Part shown: piece by piece, positions 8,445-18,067 of the stretch
How positions within the stretch are numbered: position 1 is the stretch's first letter
Layout of the letters: the number at the start of each line of letters is the position of its first letter
NCBI RefSeq assembly: GCF_032484785.1
Contig: NZ_JAUETR010000001.1
Coordinates: 3,661,501 to 3,725,500 of the forward strand
Direction: 5' to 3'
Length of the DNA stretch: 64,000 nucleotides
Source of the DNA: Bradyrhizobium sp. SZCCHNS1050
GTDB taxonomy: Bacteria > Pseudomonadota > Alphaproteobacteria > Rhizobiales > Xanthobacteraceae
Translations under genes and position numbers: made by a program
Notes under the pieces: model-generated
Seen by the model: only the letters and a program-made list of their open reading frames with translations
What the model was told of the DNA's origin: nothing
Databases searched by the model: none

Positions 8445-8949
8445 GGGCGGACACATCATCGCGGACGCGTTCGTCCGCCTCACCGACGATGCCGAACTGC
8501 CGGCGCAGGGCGCGATCCTCGTCTCCGAGACGCGTTTTCTCGCCGGCCCCGACGCGCTGGTCAGCCGCTCCAGTGGCAAGCTCGGCGTGATCTGGCCGAA
8601 CAATCGCGACGTCGACGATCTCGTGCCGTATCTCGACCGGCTCGCGCTGGTCGCGCTGGTGTTTCCGAGTTTTCGCGACGGCCGCGCTTATACCCAGGCG
8701 CGCCTGTTGCGCGAGCGCTATGGCTTCCGCGGCGAGCTGCGCGCGACGGGGCAGGTGCTGCGCGATCAGTTCGTGTTCATGCTGCGCGCCGGCTTCGATG
8801 CCTTCGACGTCAAGAAGCAGGCCGATGCCGAGGCGTTCACCGAGACCGTGAAGCGCTATTCGGTGTTCTATCAGCCGACCGGCGACGGCCGGATCTCGGC
8901 GCTGCATCAGCGCCTGCAACTGCGCCATTCGGAGAGTGCCGGGCTGTGA
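8431..8949 (+). CDS. DUF934 protein, between sulfite and APS reductase
   Basis: The protein has 172 residues and matches the DUF934 family, typified by the central I-W-P-N-N-R-D and F-P-S-F-R-D-G-R-A-Y motifs. It is soluble and has no cysteine, so it is unlikely to hold an Fe-S cluster. The gene overlaps cysI by 14 bases and its TGA overlaps the cysH GTG start, so translation is tightly coupled on both sides. It probably helps electron delivery to, or assembly with, CysI or CysH. That is inference from gene order. The family has no firm biochemical function that I know of. Confidence 0.85.
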   Translation: MPLVKGGHIIADAFVRLTDDAELPAQGAILVSETRFLAGPDALVSRSSGKLGVIWPNNRDVDDLVPYLDRLALVALVFPSFRDGRAYTQARLLRERYGFRGELRATGQVLRDQFVFMLRAGFDAFDVKKQADAEAFTETVKRYSVFYQPTGDGRISALHQRLQLRHSESAGL

Positions 8950-9671
8950 GCACGCTGGCTGCATCGCCTTCCGTTGCGGAGATCCCGGTCGCGGCGCTCG
9001 ACGCCGCGCTGCGCACGGCCGCGCCGCATGAGGTCATTGCCGCTGCTCTCGCGGCGATCGGTCGCGAGCGGCTGGCGGTGGTGTCGTCGTTTGGAACGGA
9101 GTCGGCTGCGCTCCTGAAGGTGACGTCCGACGTCGATCCGGCGATCCCGGTGATCTTCCTCGACACCGGGCACATGTTCGCGGAGACGCTGGCCTATCGC
9201 GACCGGCTCATCGAGATCCTCGGCCTGCAAGACGTCCGCTCGATGAAGCCGGACGCCGCCGCGCTCGAGCGCGAGGACGCCGACAACGATCTGTGGTTCT
9301 CCGATCCCGACGCCTGCTGCCGCATCCGCAAAGTCGAGCCGCTGGCACGCGCGCTGGCGCCGTTCGCCGCCTGGATCAACGGCCGCAAGCGTTTCCAGGG
9401 CGGCTTGCGGGCGGCGATCCCGGTCGTCGAGCAGGACGGCGTGCGGGTGAAATTCAATCCGTTCGCCAATGTGACCCGCGAGGAGATCGCGGCGATCTAC
9501 CGCTCTGCCAATCTGCCGCAGCATCCGCTGGTCGCCGCCGGCTTCCGTTCGATCGGATGCATGCCCTGCACAAGCCGCGCCGACTCCGGCGAGGACGAGC
9601 GGGCCGGCCGTTGGCGCGGCCGTGACAAGACCGAATGCGGCATCCACACGATCGCGACCTCGAAGGTGTAG
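8946..9671 (+). CDS. cysH: Assimilatory APS/PAPS reductase (CysH)
   Basis: This 241-residue enzyme reduces activated sulfate to sulfite. The start is a GTG at 8946 that overlaps the previous stop. The protein has the F-G-T-E-S-A PP-loop region and the active-site cysteine C231 in E-C-G-I-H near the C-terminus. It also has two cysteine pairs, C124-C125 and C205-x2-C208. These pairs bind a [4Fe-4S] cluster in enzymes that prefer APS over PAPS, as in plant-type and rhizobial reductases, so I expect APS to be the substrate. It is the last gene of the cysG operon. The sulfate transporter starts about 210 bases later with its own promoter. Confidence 0.93.
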   Translation: MSTLAASPSVAEIPVAALDAALRTAAPHEVIAAALAAIGRERLAVVSSFGTESAALLKVTSDVDPAIPVIFLDTGHMFAETLAYRDRLIEILGLQDVRSMKPDAAALEREDADNDLWFSDPDACCRIRKVEPLARALAPFAAWINGRKRFQGGLRAAIPVVEQDGVRVKFNPFANVTREEIAAIYRSANLPQHPLVAAGFRSIGCMPCTSRADSGEDERAGRWRGRDKTECGIHTIATSKV

Positions 9672-9882
9672 TTCGAAACTCACCGGCCGGCTGACCTGGC
9701 AGCCCATGACGACATTGTGCCGCGGCAAGAACAGCTATCCCAACGCCGAGCGCTTCGTAGCAAAATGCCTATGTCCGGCCGGAAACAAGAAAATCCGGTT
9801 CCGTTGACTCCGACGTGAACATTTGGCGATCTGCAGTGCGCGCCTGCAACATTGCGGGCGGTGAATGGAACGGAGAGCTTGG

Positions 9883-10875
9883 ATGAAGATGCGACGTCTT
9901 CTGGCTGCGGTCGCAGGCCTGGCATGGGCAGGATCGGCCTACGCCGCGGACATCAGTCTGCTCAACGTCTCCTATGACCCGACCCGCGAGCTCTACGTCG
10001 AGTTCAACAAGGCGTTTTCAGCCGCCTACCAGAAGGAGACCGGCAAGAGCGTCGAGGTCAAGCAGTCGCATGGCGGCTCCGGCGCACAGGCCCGCAGCGT
10101 CATCGACGGGCTGCAGGCCGACGTCGTGACCCTGGCGCTCGCCTATGACATCGACGCGATCGCGGGCAAGGGTCTGCTCGACAAGGAATGGCAAAAGCGA
10201 CTGCCGCAGAATGCCTCGCCCTACACCTCGACCATCGTTTTCCTGGTGCGCAAAGGCAATCCCAAGGGCATCAGGGACTGGGACGACCTGCTCAAGAAGG
10301 GCGTCGACGTCATCACGCCCAATCCGAAGACATCCGGCGGCGCGCGCTGGAACTATCTGGCTGCCTGGGGCTATGCGCTGAAGAAGTTCGGCTCGGCCGA
10401 CAAGGCCAAGCAGTTCGTCGGCGACCTCTATCAGCACGTCCCTGTGCTCGACACCGGCGCCCGCGGCGCCACCGTGACCTTCGTGGAGCGCGGTGTCGGC
10501 GACGTCCTGCTCGCCTGGGAGAACGAGGCGCATCTGGCCCTGCGTGAGTTCGGCAAGGACAAGTTCGAGATCGTCGCGCCGCAGCTGTCGATCCTGGCCG
10601 AACCGCCAGTTGCGGTGGTCGACTCGGTGGCCGACAAAAAGGGCACGCGAAGTGTGGCTGAATCCTACCTGAAATACTGGTATACAAAGGAAGGTCAGGA
10701 AATTGCCGCACGCAACTCCTACCGTCCGCGTGATCCCGAGGTGGCCAAGAAGTACGAGGCTGCCTTCGCCAAGGTCGAGCTGTTCACCATCGACGAGGTG
10801 TTCGGCGGCTGGACCAAGGCCCAGAAGGACCATTTTGCGGAAGGCGGAATCTTCGATCAAATCTACAAGAATTGA
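9883..10875 (+). CDS. sbp: Periplasmic sulfate-binding protein
   Basis: The 330-residue protein is a solute receptor for the sulfate ABC transporter encoded next. The signal peptide runs to about residue 23 (AGSAYA then A-D-I). Family motifs include the N-V-S-Y-D-P-T-R-E start of the mature protein and [11 protein letters not shown], part of the anion site in Sbp/CysP proteins. The ATG at 9883 has GGAG seven bases upstream, so I prefer it to the ATG at 9865. Upstream, at 9788-9802, AGAAAATCCGGTTCC resembles the arms of the cysD-cysG inverted repeat, which may reflect shared control. Confidence 0.93.
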   Translation: MKMRRLLAAVAGLAWAGSAYAADISLLNVSYDPTRELYVEFNKAFSAAYQKETGKSVEVKQSHGGSGAQARSVIDGLQADVVTLALAYDIDAIAGKGLLDKEWQKRLPQNASPYTSTIVFLVRKGNPKGIRDWDDLLKKGVDVITPNPKTSGGARWNYLAAWGYALKKFGSADKAKQFVGDLYQHVPVLDTGARGATVTFVERGVGDVLLAWENEAHLALREFGKDKFEIVAPQLSILAEPPVAVVDSVADKKGTRSVAESYLKYWYTKEGQEIAARNSYRPRDPEVAKKYEAAFAKVELFTIDEVFGGWTKAQKDHFAEGGIFDQIYKN

Positions 10876-10988
10876 TCGAATCAGAAGGAACAAGTTGGTG
10901 ACCGCCGATCTGATACGGCTTCGAGACAACAAGGCAAGAAGCTGGCGTTGCGGCGATCTGCGATATCGCGCATGAGACGCGGTCCCCG

Positions 10989-11005
10989 GTCTCGATTGCC
11001 GAGAC
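10989..11005 (+). other. Small hairpin between sbp and cysT
   Basis: GTCTCG-ATTGC-CGAGAC forms a six-base-pair stem with a five-base loop in the 207-base gap after sbp. No T-run follows, so it is not a classical terminator. It could stabilise the sbp end of the mRNA or weaken read-through, keeping the binding protein in excess over the membrane parts. This is only suggestive. Confidence 0.25.
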
Positions 11006-11082
11006 GAGGCTGGGGGCGGCGGCCGGACACCACAATCGATTCAAGCCCATCGACACCGATCATCAACGGACCAGGCCTTTTT

Positions 11083-11919
11083 TTGAACGTACTTGCACCA
11101 CGTCGCAGCACCTTGCCAGGCTTTGGTCTCACCATGGGGCTGACGCTGACCTGGCTGTCGCTGATCGTCCTGATTCCACTGGCGGGACTGTTCGTTCGCT
11201 CGACCGATCTCAGCCTGGAGCAGTTCTGGGGCATCGTCACCAGCCGTCGCACCTTGAGCGCGCTGAAGATCTCGTTCGGGCTCGCCTTCGCCGCCGCCTG
11301 CGTCAATCTGGTGATGGGCACCATCGTCGTCTGGGCGCTGGTGCGCTACCGCTTTCCCGGGCGCCGCCTGTTCGACGCCATCGTCGACGTGCCGTTCGCG
11401 CTGCCGACGGCGGTGGCGGGCGTGGCGCTGACGGCGCTGTTCGCACAGAAGGGCTGGCTCGGCGCGCCGCTCGCCGCAATGGGCATCAAGGTGGCGTTCA
11501 CGCCGCTGGGCATCTTCGTTGCGATGATCTTCATCGGCATCCCCTTTGTCGTCCGCACCGTGCAGCCGGTGCTGATCGATCTCGATCCGGAGATCGAGGA
11601 GGCGGCGGCGAGCCTCGGCGCCGGGCGCTGGCAGATCGTGGCCCGCGTGATCCTGCCGAGCCTGACGCCGGCGCTGCTCACGGGCTTCGCACTCGCCTTT
11701 GCGCGCGCGGTCGGCGAGTACGGATCGGTGATCTTCATCGCCGGCAATCTGCCGAACGTCTCCGAGATCGCGCCGCTGCTGATCGTGATCCGGCTGTCCG
11801 AATTCCGCTACGCCGATGCCACCGCGATTGCGGTGGTGATGCTGGTCGTGGCGTTCCTCATCATCTTTGCCGTGAACCGGTTGCAGCGCTGGGCGCAGAG
11901 CCGGGCGCCCTTGAACTAG
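11083..11919 (+). CDS. cysT: Sulfate ABC transporter permease CysT
   Basis: This inner-membrane permease has about six helices and a late E-E-A-A-A-S-L-G-A-G loop that contacts the ATPase. The start is uncertain. A TTG at 11083 gives 278 residues, close to enterobacterial CysU/CysT, whose N-terminus also leads into R-R-x-x-L-P-G-F. An ATG at 10972 would add 37 residues of basic, non-membrane sequence. I prefer the TTG because of length and an AGG about eight bases upstream. The gene is eight bases from cysW, and cysT-cysW-cysA form one transcription unit after sbp. Confidence 0.88.
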   Translation: MNVLAPRRSTLPGFGLTMGLTLTWLSLIVLIPLAGLFVRSTDLSLEQFWGIVTSRRTLSALKISFGLAFAAACVNLVMGTIVVWALVRYRFPGRRLFDAIVDVPFALPTAVAGVALTALFAQKGWLGAPLAAMGIKVAFTPLGIFVAMIFIGIPFVVRTVQPVLIDLDPEIEEAAASLGAGRWQIVARVILPSLTPALLTGFALAFARAVGEYGSVIFIAGNLPNVSEIAPLLIVIRLSEFRYADATAIAVVMLVVAFLIIFAVNRLQRWAQSRAPLN

Positions 11920-11927
11920 GACCCGAC

Positions 11928-12825
11928 ATGAGCGTGGAGATGACCCTGCAGGCGCCATCCGTGGCATCGTCCGCGGCCAGCCCGCACGTCGCGCAGGCCG
12001 GCCGCCCCGATCCGCGCACCGAGCCGCGCCTGGTCCGCATCGTCATCACGACGCTGGCGTTGGCGTTCCTGTCGGTGTTCGTGGTGCTGCCGCTGATCGT
12101 CGTGTTCGTGGAAGCGTTCGGCAAGGGCATCGCGGCCTATTTCACCGCGCTTGCCGACGCCGAGGCGTGGGCCGCGATCCGCCTGACGCTGCTGGTGGCG
12201 CTGGTCTCGGTCGGAACCAATCTCGTGTTCGGCCTGTGCGCCGCCTGGGCGATCGCCAAGTTCGACTTTCCGGGCAAGACGTTCCTGATCACCCTGATCG
12301 ATCTGCCGTTCTCGGTGAGCCCGGTGATATCGGGCCTCGTGTTCGTGCTGCTGTTCGGCGCGCAGGGGTTCTTCGGCCCGTGGATGCAGAGCCATGGCCT
12401 GCAGATCCTGTTCGCCTTTCCCGGCATCGCGTTGGCGACCGTGTTCGTGACCTTCCCGTTCGTGGCGCGCGCACTGATCCCGCTGATGCAGGAGCAGGGC
12501 ACGCAGGAGGAGGAGGCGGCGATCTCGCTCGGCGCGTCCGGCCTGCAGACGTTCTTCCGCGTCACCCTGCCGAACATCAAATGGGGCGTGCTGTATGGCG
12601 TGCTGCTCTGCAACGCGCGCGCGATGGGCGAGTTCGGCGCCGTCTCGGTCGTGTCCGGCCATATCCGCGGCGAGACCAATACGATGCCGCTGCTGGTCGA
12701 GATCCTCTACAACGAATACCAGATGGTCGCCTCGTTCGCGATCGCCTCGCTCTTGGCGATGCTCGCGCTGATCACGCTGGTCGTCAAAACCGTCCTCGAA
12801 CGGCAACTCGATGAGGGAGGTCCGC

Positions 12826-12836
<11 letters not shown>
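11928..12836 (+). CDS. cysW: Sulfate ABC transporter permease CysW
   Basis: This is the second permease subunit, 302 residues. It has a roughly 35-residue cytoplasmic leader rich in Ala/Pro/Arg and then about six membrane helices. The ATPase-contact loop [11 protein letters not shown] lies in the second half. The [13 protein letters not shown] motif near the end is typical of CysW. It pairs with CysT to form the channel. Its last 11 bases overlap the start of cysA. Confidence 0.92.
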
Positions 12837-13863
<1,027 letters not shown>

Positions 13864-13903
13864 GGGCTGCTCGGGCTCGTCCCGGCTCTCTGCCAAACAT
13901 GCG

Positions 13904-14058
13904 GTGTCGTCCCGGACAAGCCCGGCAACGCGAAAGCGTTGGCGGGCGCTGATCCGGGACCCATACGCCGTGAAGCTTGCTTGAGGCACGCCGGAGCGGC
14001 ATCGGGTCTCACCACGACCGCTGCGGAGTAAGGTCCGGCTCAAGGCCAGGACGACACC
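13904..14058. repeat. Palindromic repeat, CGTCCCGGAC...GATCCGGGACCCATA family (copy 1)
   Basis: The unit begins GTGTCGTCCCGGACAAG, contains GATCCGGGACCCATACG at 13951, and ends GGCTCAAGGCCAGGACGACACC. The two ends are imperfect inverted copies. The same arrangement recurs at 62207-62351, so this is a dispersed intergenic repeat. It follows cysA and may act as a transcript-end hairpin. No coding capacity is seen. Confidence 0.75.
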
Positions 14059-14225
14059 GAGGGCGTCGTGCCGTTCCTGGCTTGACCGAACTGCTCCTAT
14101 GGTTGACGAACGGTTGCCGGCAGGAATGGCCGCAATTGTCGCGACGGAACTTACCGCCGATTCACCTTTCAGCCACGGTTGATGTGCAACAACCCGCCTC
14201 TCGCATCGGCATAGGGATTGGTTCA

Positions 14226-14741
14226 TTGAAGCGTTTGGCTCTCGCTCTCTCCATTGCATTCCTGCTCGCCGGCTGTGCGGCCGAGACGCCGGTCGTGCAG
14301 GCGCCGACCATGTATGCCGATATGGCGGTCGCGGGCGCCAAGCTCGATGCGGTGGCTGCGGCGACGATGATCTCGCAATACCGCCAGAACAACGGGCTCG
14401 GCACGGTCGAGGTCGATCCCGAGCTGATGCGGCTGGCGGAATCGCAGTCGCAGGCGATGGCCGACAAGAACAAGCTCGATCATGACGTGCGCGCCCCGCT
14501 GGCGAAGCGCCTGACGGGTGCCGGCTATGACGCTGTCGTCGCGGTCGAGAACGTGTCGGCCGGTTATCATACGCTGGCGGAAGCGTTTTCCGGCTGGCGT
14601 GACTCGCCGCCGCATCGCGCCAACATGCTCAAGAGCGGTGTCACAAAAATAGGCATCGCAGCGAGCTATGCTCCGAACACCAAGTACAAAGTGTTCTGGA
14701 CCATGATCCTGGCCGCGCCGGACGGCAAGAAGCCCTCCTGA
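14226..14741 (+). CDS. CAP/SCP-domain lipoprotein
   Basis: This is a 171-residue lipoprotein. Residues 1-17 are a lipoprotein signal ending L-L-A-G-C, with C17 as the lipidation site. The rest is a CAP (SCP/PR-1) domain: E-N-V-S-A-G-Y in the middle, a W-R-D-S-P-P-H-R-A-N-M-L motif, and a C-terminal strand with tryptophan. The start is probably a TTG at 14226 with AGGG nine bases upstream, since no ATG lies near the lipobox. Upstream ATGs would destroy the signal sequence. Bacterial CAP proteins have no single known activity, so its function is open. Confidence 0.85.
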   Translation: MKRLALALSIAFLLAGCAAETPVVQAPTMYADMAVAGAKLDAVAAATMISQYRQNNGLGTVEVDPELMRLAESQSQAMADKNKLDHDVRAPLAKRLTGAGYDAVVAVENVSAGYHTLAEAFSGWRDSPPHRANMLKSGVTKIGIAASYAPNTKYKVFWTMILAAPDGKKPS

Positions 14742-14869
14742 CAGGCTGGGCTGCCGCCGCCCTGCGCAGGCCGCGTGCGCATGGCTCGCGCGCGAGTCAG
14801 GCCGGCCTAGCCCTTGGGGTGGATTGACGTCACCGCGAAGTGACGCCACGGTGGCGCCTTGCTTTGCTA

Positions 14870-16057
14870 ATGACCGTGATAATGACGCAACATCCATTTC
14901 CCCCGCTGCCTGCAACCCCCGCCGAATCGCAACGCGTGCTCGTCCTGCAGGGCGGCGGCGCGCTCGGCTCCTATCAGGCCGGCGCCTATCAGGCACTGTG
15001 CCATTTCGATTTCGAACCGGAATGGGTCGCCGGTATCTCGATCGGCGCCATCAATGCCGCGATCATCGCCGGCAACGACCGGGAGAAACGCATTGGCCGT
15101 CTCAAGGAATTTTGGGAGATGGTGTCGTCGCCGGTGCCGTGGAAGCCGCTGCTCAATGGCGATCATCACCGCTCGGCCTTCAACGAAGTCAGCGCCGGGC
15201 TGATCGCGGCGTTCGGCGTGCCCGGCTTCTTCACGCCGCGCTTCCCACCGGCGCCCCTGTGGCCGTCAGGCACGCTGCAATCGGTCAGCTATTACGACAC
15301 CGCGCCGCTCAAGCGGACCCTGGAACGGCTGGTCGATTTCGACCGCATCAACGATCTGAAGACGCGGCTCTCCGTCGGAGCCGTCGGCGTCACCACCGGC
15401 AACTTCACCTATTTCGACAATGTCGAATTCAGGAAGCAGGGCAAGCGGATCGGGCCCGAGCACATCATGGCGTCGGGCGCGCTGCCGCCCGGCTTCCCGC
15501 CGGTCGAGATCGACGGCGAGCACTATTGGGACGGCGGCATCGCCTCCAACACGCCGCTGGACTACGTGCTCGATACCGAGACCGATCGTGATCTGCTGAT
15601 CTTCCAGGTCGATCTGTTCTCCGCGCGCGGCGATCTGCCGCGGACGCTGCTGGAGGCCGCCGAGCGCGAGAAGGACATCCGCTATTCCAGCCGGACGCGG
15701 ATGAACACCGACAAGAACCGCATGATCCACAACACGCGCAAGGCGCTGCGCGAGCTCTATGCCAAGCTGCCCGACGAGCTGCGCAACGATCCCTCGCTTG
15801 AGATCCTGTGCAAGGCGGCGCAGGAAAACACCGTCACGGTGGTGCACCTGATCTATCGCAGCAAGAACTACGAGACGTCCTCCAAGGACTACGATTTTTC
15901 CCATGTCGCGATGGTCGAGCATTGGGAAGCGGGCGTGCGCGATGTCCACCAGTCGATGCGCCACAAGGACTGGCTGGAGCGGCCGCAGTCCGGCGAGACC
16001 ATGGTCACCTACGATCTCACGCAGGACGGCAGTCTCGCTGCCGCCAAGAAGGAGTGA
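14870..16057 (+). CDS. Patatin-like phospholipase with DUF3734 tail
   Basis: This cytoplasmic protein of about 395 residues has an intact patatin active site. The oxyanion loop is G-G-G-A-L-G (28-33), the nucleophile elbow is G-I-S-I-G (55-59, S57) and the dyad aspartate is in D-G-G (221-223). The region after residue 260 fits the DUF3734 extension. It likely cleaves acyl esters of lipids or polyhydroxybutyrate-related substrates. The ATG at 14870 is one of three candidates; GTG 14840 and ATG 14882 are also in frame and none has a clear ribosome site. It lies four bases from the 3-hydroxybutyrate dehydrogenase gene, so the pair is an operon. Confidence 0.88.
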   Translation: MTVIMTQHPFPPLPATPAESQRVLVLQGGGALGSYQAGAYQALCHFDFEPEWVAGISIGAINAAIIAGNDREKRIGRLKEFWEMVSSPVPWKPLLNGDHHRSAFNEVSAGLIAAFGVPGFFTPRFPPAPLWPSGTLQSVSYYDTAPLKRTLERLVDFDRINDLKTRLSVGAVGVTTGNFTYFDNVEFRKQGKRIGPEHIMASGALPPGFPPVEIDGEHYWDGGIASNTPLDYVLDTETDRDLLIFQVDLFSARGDLPRTLLEAAEREKDIRYSSRTRMNTDKNRMIHNTRKALRELYAKLPDELRNDPSLEILCKAAQENTVTVVHLIYRSKNYETSSKDYDFSHVAMVEHWEAGVRDVHQSMRHKDWLERPQSGETMVTYDLTQDGSLAAAKKE

Positions 16058-16061
16058 AGCA

Positions 16062-16853
16062 ATGACGACGAATCTGAAGGGCAAGACCGCGGTCGTGACC
16101 GGCTCGACCAGCGGCATCGGGCTGGCCTATGCGCGCGCCTTCGCGTCCGCCGGCGCGAACATCGTGCTCAACGGTTTCGGCGCGCCAGCCGACATCGAGA
16201 AGGAGCGTGCGGCGATCGAGAGCGACTTCAAGGTCAAGGCCGTGCACTCGCCGGCCGACATGAGCAAGCCGGCCGAGATCGCCGGCATGATCGCGCTCGG
16301 CGAGACCACGTTCGGCTCGGTCGACATCCTCGTCAACAATGCCGGCATCCAGTTCGTCTCGCCGGTCGAAGACTTCCCGCCGGAGAAGTGGGAGCAGATC
16401 ATCGCGATCAACCTGTCGTCCGCGTTCTACGGCATCCGTGCCGCCGTGCCCGGCATGAAGAAGCGCGGCTGGGGCCGCATCATCAACACGGCGTCCGCGC
16501 ATTCGCTGGTCGCCTCGCCGTTCAAGTCGGCCTATGTCTCGGCCAAGCACGGCATCGCCGGCCTCACCAAGACCGTGGCGCTCGAACTCGCGACCTTCAA
16601 GATCACCTGCAACTGCATCTCGCCGGGCTATGTCTGGACGCCGCTGGTCGAGAAGCAGATCCCCGACACGATGAAGGCGCGCAACCTCACCAAGGAACAG
16701 GTCATCAACGACGTGCTGCTCGCGGCGCAGCCGACCAAGGAGTTCGTGACCTCCGAGCAGGTCGCGGCGCTGGCGCTGTTCCTGTGCGGCGACGATGCGG
16801 CGCAGATCACCGGCACCAACCTCTCGATCGACGGCGGTTGGACGGCGGCGTAA
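16062..16853 (+). CDS. bdhA: 3-hydroxybutyrate dehydrogenase
   Basis: This 263-residue SDR enzyme oxidises D-3-hydroxybutyrate to acetoacetate with NAD. The cofactor loop is T-G-S-T-S-G-I-G near residues 13-20, then N-N-A-G. The catalytic Y158-x3-K162 lies in Y-V-S-A-K-H-G. The C-terminal C-N-C-I-S-P-G-Y-V-W-T-P segment and substrate-loop Q/K residues are typical of BdhA rather than a generic SDR. The ribosome site AAGGAG lies at the end of the patatin gene. The pairing suggests both take part in storage-polymer or acyl-ester use. That link is inference. Confidence 0.9.
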   Translation: MTTNLKGKTAVVTGSTSGIGLAYARAFASAGANIVLNGFGAPADIEKERAAIESDFKVKAVHSPADMSKPAEIAGMIALGETTFGSVDILVNNAGIQFVSPVEDFPPEKWEQIIAINLSSAFYGIRAAVPGMKKRGWGRIINTASAHSLVASPFKSAYVSAKHGIAGLTKTVALELATFKITCNCISPGYVWTPLVEKQIPDTMKARNLTKEQVINDVLLAAQPTKEFVTSEQVAALALFLCGDDAAQITGTNLSIDGGWTAA

Positions 16854-16966
16854 CGATCGCAGGGAGCGCTGAACAAGGCACCAGTTTCGCGCCGGGGCGG
16901 GTTTCGCTTCGGCGCGGTCCATTCTACAAGCGTGCGTTTCCACGACCAGCGCACGGACCCTCGACC

Positions 16967-17218
16967 TTGCTCACCACCATCATCGGCCTCGGCGCCGCCA
17001 TCTGCACCACGAGCTCGTTCCTGCCGCAGGTCATCAAGGCCTGGCGGTCGCGCTCGACCCATGACATCTCGATGGGCATGTTCGTTCTGCAGACCACCGG
17101 CAACTCGATGTGGCTGCTCTACGGCGCGTTGATCAGCGACCTGCCGCTGGTCGTCGCCAACGCGATCACGCTCGGCCTGGTGGCGGCGATCCTCGGCCTG
17201 AAGCTGCGCTACGGCTAG
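16967..17218 (+). CDS. SemiSWEET-type PQ-loop sugar transporter
   Basis: This small three-helix membrane protein has about 83 residues. It carries the PQ-loop L-P-Q-V-I-K-A-W-R-S-R-S-T after the first helix and a conserved asparagine in T-T-G-N-S-M-W. SemiSWEETs work as dimers and move sugars by facilitated diffusion. No ATG lies near the expected N-terminus; a TTG at 16967 gives the usual length. The gene ends 15 bases from the convergent L,D-transpeptidase gene. Confidence 0.82.
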   Translation: MLTTIIGLGAAICTTSSFLPQVIKAWRSRSTHDISMGMFVLQTTGNSMWLLYGALISDLPLVVANAITLGLVAAILGLKLRYG

Positions 17219-17232
17219 GAAACCTCAGCCGA

Positions 17233-17892
17233 TCAGCTGCGGCGGGCGAACACGTTGGCGGTGGTGGACGCGACGCTCTGGCCCGGCGGCAGCACGACCA
17301 CGGTCGATCCGAGCTGGACGTGGTTGTAGAGGTCGGCGACGTCGGTATTGGTCATGCGGATGCAGCCCGACGAGATCGCCTGGCCGATATATTCGGGCTG
17401 GTTGGTGCCGTGGATGCGGTACAGGGTGTCCTTGTTGCCCTCGTACAGATAGATGGCGCGGGCGCCGAGCGGATTCGCCGGGCCGCCGGCGACGCGCTTC
17501 GGATACGGCCCGAGGCGCGCCTGGATGTCGGCGGTGGGAACCCAGTCCGGCCATTCCGCGAGCTTGCCGACGGTGGCGACGCCGGAGAAGGCCATCGCCT
17601 CTTCGCCGACGGCGACGCCGTAGCGGATCGCCTTGCGGTCGGGCAGCACGTAGTACAGGAAGCGCGCATCGGTATCGACGACGATCGTGCCCGGCTGTTC
17701 CTGCCGGGTGTAGTCGACGATGTGGCGCTGGAACTGTTGCGGGATCTGCGCCTCGGCATAGGGCGCGTGCGCCAGCAACTGACGGTCGCGGGGCGTCAAC
17801 GCCGCGTCTGACGTCGGCGACAGCGTCGCTTCCATGCAGCCGGCCAGCATCACGGTTCCGGCCAGCGATAGTGCGACCCCCAGTCTCGACAT
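17233..17892 (-). CDS. L,D-transpeptidase (YkuD domain) lipoprotein
   Basis: This 219-residue envelope enzyme has a lipoprotein signal ending M-L-A-G-C near residue 19. A YkuD domain follows, with the conserved histidine H161 in H-G-T-N-Q-P and the catalytic cysteine C177 in S-S-G-C-I-R-M-T-N. It forms 3-3 cross-links in peptidoglycan or links proteins to it, in the periplasm. In rhizobiales L,D-transpeptidases also support polar growth, which is family knowledge and not shown here. It is a single gene, convergent with the SemiSWEET gene. Confidence 0.92.
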   Translation of the reverse strand: MSRLGVALSLAGTVMLAGCMEATLSPTSDAALTPRDRQLLAHAPYAEAQIPQQFQRHIVDYTRQEQPGTIVVDTDARFLYYVLPDRKAIRYGVAVGEEAMAFSGVATVGKLAEWPDWVPTADIQARLGPYPKRVAGGPANPLGARAIYLYEGNKDTLYRIHGTNQPEYIGQAISSGCIRMTNTDVADLYNHVQLGSTVVVLPPGQSVASTTANVFARRS

Positions 17893-18067
17893 CTCATTCT
17901 CCCCCAGCGCGCATTCAAATCATGTGCCCGGAGGATCGCGCCAATATCAAGGCGTTGCACCCAACACTTGCGTGATCGCCGGGCGAGACGAGGCGTGGCG
18001 GCACGACGCTCGCAGTTCCGCCAAGGCGAGGCCAAGATGACGCAACAGATGCGTCAATATGGTTTCC

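Noticed and set aside
4005..8603. A 1532-residue open frame on the minus strand across cysG and cysI
   Set aside because: Only its last 300 residues are real (CysD). The rest is antisense to well-supported cys genes and reflects GC-rich third positions.
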